From Bradyrhizobium sp. CCGUVB4N (GTDB taxonomy: Bacteria > Pseudomonadota > Alphaproteobacteria > Rhizobiales > Xanthobacteraceae): 64,000 bases of DNA. Positions 61,648 through 64,000 of this stretch are shown one piece after another. The DNA lies in contig NZ_JANADP010000001.1 in assembly GCF_024199945.1 (NCBI RefSeq), positions 4,340,001 through 4,404,000 of the forward strand, read 5' to 3'. The stretch's first letter is position 1; every line of letters starts with the position of its first letter. The translations under genes were made by a program, and so were the position numbers. Below the pieces are notes generated by a model. That model saw only the letters and a program-made list of their open reading frames with translations, was not told where the DNA came from and made no database searches.

Positions 61648-62064
61648 TCAGTGCTTCGAACTGTCTTGCTCGGGAGAAGACGATCCGCCGGTCGAACTCT
61701 GGCCTTCTCGCGCCCGGAGCTCTTTCGGGGTCGTCTCGAGGGATCGCTCGTCGCTCGCCGGTTCGGCGTACTGCCGCTGCTTGCGGTATTTGCCGATCAT
61801 CCGCTTGATGTCGTCGACGGCCTCCAGCAGAGGCGGCGTCAGCGAGAACAGCGCACCCATCGCAACGGCGATGATGGTGTGCCGCAGCGAGACCTTTTCG
61901 TCCTCATCGTAAACGTAGGCATTTTGGCCGATCGGGACGGGCGCGAGCCCGCTCGACGCGCGAGGCTCACTCGATTTCCGTGGCTTGCGCGGCGGGACCA
62001 TGATCACGACGAACAGGACGTTGATCAGGATCCAGATGCCCAGAATGATAAGAAAGGTCCGCAT
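61648..62064 (-). CDS. Small membrane-anchored hypothetical protein
   Basis: A 138-residue protein. Membrane segment 1 (about 2-24, MRTFLIILGIWILINVLFVV), a basic loop PPRKPRKS, a second weaker hydrophobic stretch near residue 75 (AMGALFSLTPPLLEAVDDI) and a charged, Ser-rich tail. ATG at 62064 chosen with GAGTGGA just upstream; a longer reading from 62163 has no signal. No family recognised. Confidence 0.6.
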   Translation of the reverse strand: MRTFLIILGIWILINVLFVVIMVPPRKPRKSSEPRASSGLAPVPIGQNAYVYDEDEKVSLRHTIIAVAMGALFSLTPPLLEAVDDIKRMIGKYRKQRQYAEPASDERSLETTPKELRAREGQSSTGGSSSPEQDSSKH

Positions 62065-62259
62065 TCCACTCAAAACCAAAGGTGATGCAATGTGCTGCCG
62101 GCTTATGCGGGTATTGAACGGCTGTTCGCATCCTAATGCAAGTTGTGCTTTGGTGTGACGCAAGTTTCGGGGTGTAGCCGGCTATCGAAATTCGGCAAGT
62201 CGGGCCGGGTCCACCCCCGGAACCGGGGCGGCGGCGGACGTTAACGTTCTGCCGACGCG

Positions 62260-62475
62260 TTAACGAAACCGCCGGGTCACCATCGCCAGCACGAACACCG
62301 GCTCGGTGCCGTCGAACACGCTGAGCGTCCAGCTGTCGCCGGGACGCAGCGCATGCTCGACGTCGCGGGAGAGGCGGACGGCTTCGCGCCAGGCGGCCTC
62401 GTCGTCGGTGAGCGCCTCGCCTGTGGTGTCGATGTGAGGTTGCTGGCCTTCGAAATGGAAAAAGTACCGCGGCAT
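62260..62475 (-). CDS. DUF6894 domain protein
   Basis: A 71-residue protein starting MPRYFFHFEG, with DTTGEALTDDEAAWREAVRLSRDV, the signature of DUF6894 small proteins common in Bradyrhizobium and Methylobacterium. Role unknown; homologues appear in stress-related sets. An EcfG-like GGAAC-N16-CATT is just upstream but has one mismatch. Confidence 0.82.
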   Translation of the reverse strand: MPRYFFHFEGQQPHIDTTGEALTDDEAAWREAVRLSRDVEHALRPGDSWTLSVFDGTEPVFVLAMVTRRFR

Positions 62476-62532
62476 GTCCCGGCAATGCGGGCCAGTCGAA
62501 TATGTTCCGACGCGCGCGGATTGGCCGCTCCG

Positions 62533-63237
62533 TCAGGAGTGACCCAGCACTTCGCGGAAATGCTTCTTCACCGTGACGTTGCAGGCGCAGGCGCTCGCCT
62601 GCAGCGCCGGTCCGTCGAGGATCAGGATGGCGCCGCGGCGCGTTGCGAGGATGCGCCTTGCCTTCAGCATCTGGATGACGCGGCTGGCATAGCTGCGGGA
62701 GACCCCGAGCATACCGGCGAGCTGCTCGTGGGTGAGGGGAATCTCGTCGCCGCCGAGGTGCTCCTGCGCCGCGAGGATCCATTTCGCGGCGCGCTGCTCG
62801 ATCGAATGCGCGGCGTTGCAGGCCGCGGTCTGCAGCAGCTGCGCAAGCTGGCAGGCGGCGTAGCGCGCGAACAGATCGTGCAGGCTCGCCGATCTCTGCT
62901 GCGCCTGTTCGAACGCGCGCAGCGGCAGGCGGAGCACCGAGCCGCCCACCTTCACGACGATGCGGGCATAGGCCAGCGACGGGCCGCGTCCGGCGGGGAG
63001 ACCGACCGCACCCTCGCGTCCGACCAGCAGGCTTTCGACCTCGCGATCGTCCTCGACCGGTACCGCGAACGACACGAACGTGGGGCCGCACGGGAAGTGG
63101 ACGGCGCCGATGCTGTCGCCGGCATGATGCAGGATGTGGTTCGAAGCCAGCTCGACCGATTGCAAATGAGGAGCAAGCAGCTCGAAATCGTGGGCATTGA
63201 GCTTCTGGAGGAGCTCGTTCTTGGGCCGGCCGGTCAC
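62533..63237 (-). CDS. Crp/Fnr family transcriptional regulator
   Basis: A 234-residue protein with an N-terminal cyclic-nucleotide-like beta-roll (about 20-130: GDSIGAVHFPCGPTFVSF) and a C-terminal helix-turn-helix (about 170-210: IPLTHEQLAGMLGVSRSYASRVIQML). It lacks the four-cysteine [4Fe-4S] N-terminus of Fnr; the effector is unknown. Such bradyrhizobial regulators are often stress-responsive. Confidence 0.9.
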   Translation of the reverse strand: MTGRPKNELLQKLNAHDFELLAPHLQSVELASNHILHHAGDSIGAVHFPCGPTFVSFAVPVEDDREVESLLVGREGAVGLPAGRGPSLAYARIVVKVGGSVLRLPLRAFEQAQQRSASLHDLFARYAACQLAQLLQTAACNAAHSIEQRAAKWILAAQEHLGGDEIPLTHEQLAGMLGVSRSYASRVIQMLKARRILATRRGAILILDGPALQASACACNVTVKKHFREVLGHS

Positions 63238-63515
63238 ACTGATTCTCTTGCCTGCCGGGAATCGGCACCGGGGAGAACCCTACGTTTCCCGGCAGAAACC
63301 GACGGTTCCAAAGTGCACACAAGGGGTTACGGGAAATCGAAAAAATGGCGCCGAACGCGGAAGAGCGTCCTGCGTTGCACGGGCGCCACGCCTCGAACTT
63401 TGTTCTTGGCCGGAGAACTACGGAATTTCGAAATGGAGCGGACGCTCTGTTCAGGAGTGAACACAAGGTACCGCCGCCGGGCCGGCGGGGCCAAGGGCAT
63501 CACGTGCCGTTGCCG

Positions 63516-63743
63516 TCAGCCCAAGCGGGCCGCGCGCGCAGCCGACAGGCGGTTCTGATGCCTGTAGGTGTCGATCGCCCTGTTGGCGAGCATCAGCGGC
63601 CGGCGCTCGCCGGTTTTCAGCTGTGCTTCAATCGCATCGAGAATGATGTTGGCGGAATTGTCGGGCGGGCCGAGCTCGCCGCTCTTCTCGAGGAAGCTCC
63701 AGGCGATGAAGAATGCGCTCTCGACGGTGCAGCGGATGGTCAT
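63516..63743 (-). CDS. Small hypothetical protein under an EcfG-type promoter
   Basis: A 75-residue protein from ATG 63743: TIRCTVESAFFIAWSFLEKS, then SANIILDAIEAQLKTGERRP and a basic tail. Soluble and helical, no family recognised. An exact GGAAC-N16-CGTT ends eight bases upstream; if this is the promoter, the message would start at or near the ATG. Confidence 0.6.
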   Translation of the reverse strand: MTIRCTVESAFFIAWSFLEKSGELGPPDNSANIILDAIEAQLKTGERRPLMLANRAIDTYRHQNRLSAARAARLG

Positions 63744-63751
63744 GCGCTGCC

Positions 63752-63776
63752 AACGCGGTGCGGCCGCAGCCGTTCC
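63752..63776 (-). promoter_or_regulatory. Candidate EcfG general-stress promoter
   Basis: On the minus strand GGAAC (63776-63772), 16 bases, CGTT (63755-63752), an exact consensus match. The spacing to the ATG at 63743 implies a leaderless or near-leaderless transcript. Confidence 0.58.
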
Positions 63777-63818
63777 GAGCGTCGGGCTTCGTACCAAGGC
63801 CTATTCTAAAGGTGCGCG

Positions 63819-63980
63819 CTACTTCAGCGACGAGCTGATCGAACCGAACTTCAGCTTCAGCGTCGAGCCGAGATTGTTGACCACCGCGATGATGGCCAGC
63901 GCGATGCCGGCGGCAATCAGACCGTACTCGATCGCAGTCGCGCCGGATTCGTCGGCCAGGAAACGGCGAATGGTCTGCAT
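63819..63980 (-). CDS. Flp/Fap-family type IVb pilin
   Basis: A 53-residue pilin: a short basic lead (QTIRRFLAD), the ESGATAIEYGLIAAGIALAII motif and a polar C-terminus. Flp pilins are cleaved by prepilin peptidase and assembled by Tad machinery into adhesive pili. The gene starts 20 bases from the window edge, so upstream cpa/tad genes may lie beyond it; none is visible inside. Confidence 0.9.
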   Translation of the reverse strand: MQTIRRFLADESGATAIEYGLIAAGIALAIIAVVNNLGSTLKLKFGSISSSLK

Positions 63981-64000
63981 GCTCACACCAGAATTCCGAA

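Noticed and set aside
62219..62242. GGAAC-N15-CGTT on the plus strand
   Set aside because: The spacer is too short for EcfG and no plus-strand gene follows.
62476..62509. EcfG-type promoter for the DUF6894 gene
   Set aside because: The minus strand shows GGAAC-N16-CATT, one mismatch in the critical -10 element, and it lies only nine bases from the ATG.

Overview
The window is GC-rich, densely coding chromosomal DNA from an alphaproteobacterium, most probably Bradyrhizobium or a close relative (Nitrobacteraceae). The evidence is the gene orders rpsF-rpsR-DUF2232-rplI and fabD-fabG-acpP-fabF-mltG-yicC-gmk, two branched-chain-type ABC solute-binding paralogues, DUF6894/NnrU/DUF2892 families, three promoters matching the EcfG general-stress consensus, and palindromic repeats of the type scattered through bradyrhizobial genomes. 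It is core chromosome rather than a genomic island: no tRNA, rRNA, transposase, integrase, prophage or CRISPR array was recognised.

Layout. 0-7 kb: a truncated serine hydrolase, a DUF2892/ECF-sigma/AhpD-like/DUF429 cluster, a glutathione transferase, a TauE exporter with its TetR regulator, CsaA-like and ArsC-like proteins. 7-12 kb: a complete livGFKHM-type ABC transporter. 12-16 kb: DUF47-pit phosphate transport behind a Pho box, a Gdx/SugE guanidinium exporter behind a guanidine-II riboswitch, and prfC. 16-23 kb: NnrU, an acyl-CoA synthetase, a YfgM-like TPR protein, a lipoprotein, der and a TetA-like MFS pump whose stop codon lies in a repeat. 23-31 kb: a second liv-type binding protein, an NHL propeller, an SDR, an orphan Imm8-like immunity gene behind purF, cvpA and radA. 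31-34 kb: an orphan periplasmic binding protein overlapping a GGDEF-EAL gene. 34-42 kb: small conserved genes, GFA, an SGNH protein, xth, alr, dnaB. 42-43 kb: a decayed cyclopropane-fatty-acid synthase and a haem-motif protein with a long low-complexity tail. 44-49 kb: two TetR units with visible operators (one with a thioesterase, one with a desaturase) flanking the ribosomal operon. 50-57 kb: fatty-acid synthesis and cell-wall genes, then gmk. 57-64 kb: a membrane protein, a repeat beside a gene remnant, a Tat-exported arylsulfatase, several small proteins, a Crp/Fnr regulator and a Flp pilin at the edge.

Functional themes are nutrient uptake and sensing (liv, pit, binding protein plus c-di-GMP enzyme), lipid metabolism (fab genes, acyl-CoA synthetase, desaturase, thioesterase, CFA synthase remnant) and stress response. 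The most notable readings are the guanidine-II riboswitch, the possible binding-protein/GGDEF-EAL signalling pair, the Pho box on DUF47-pit, and three EcfG-type promoters driving very small genes, one of which begins at an unusual TTG codon.
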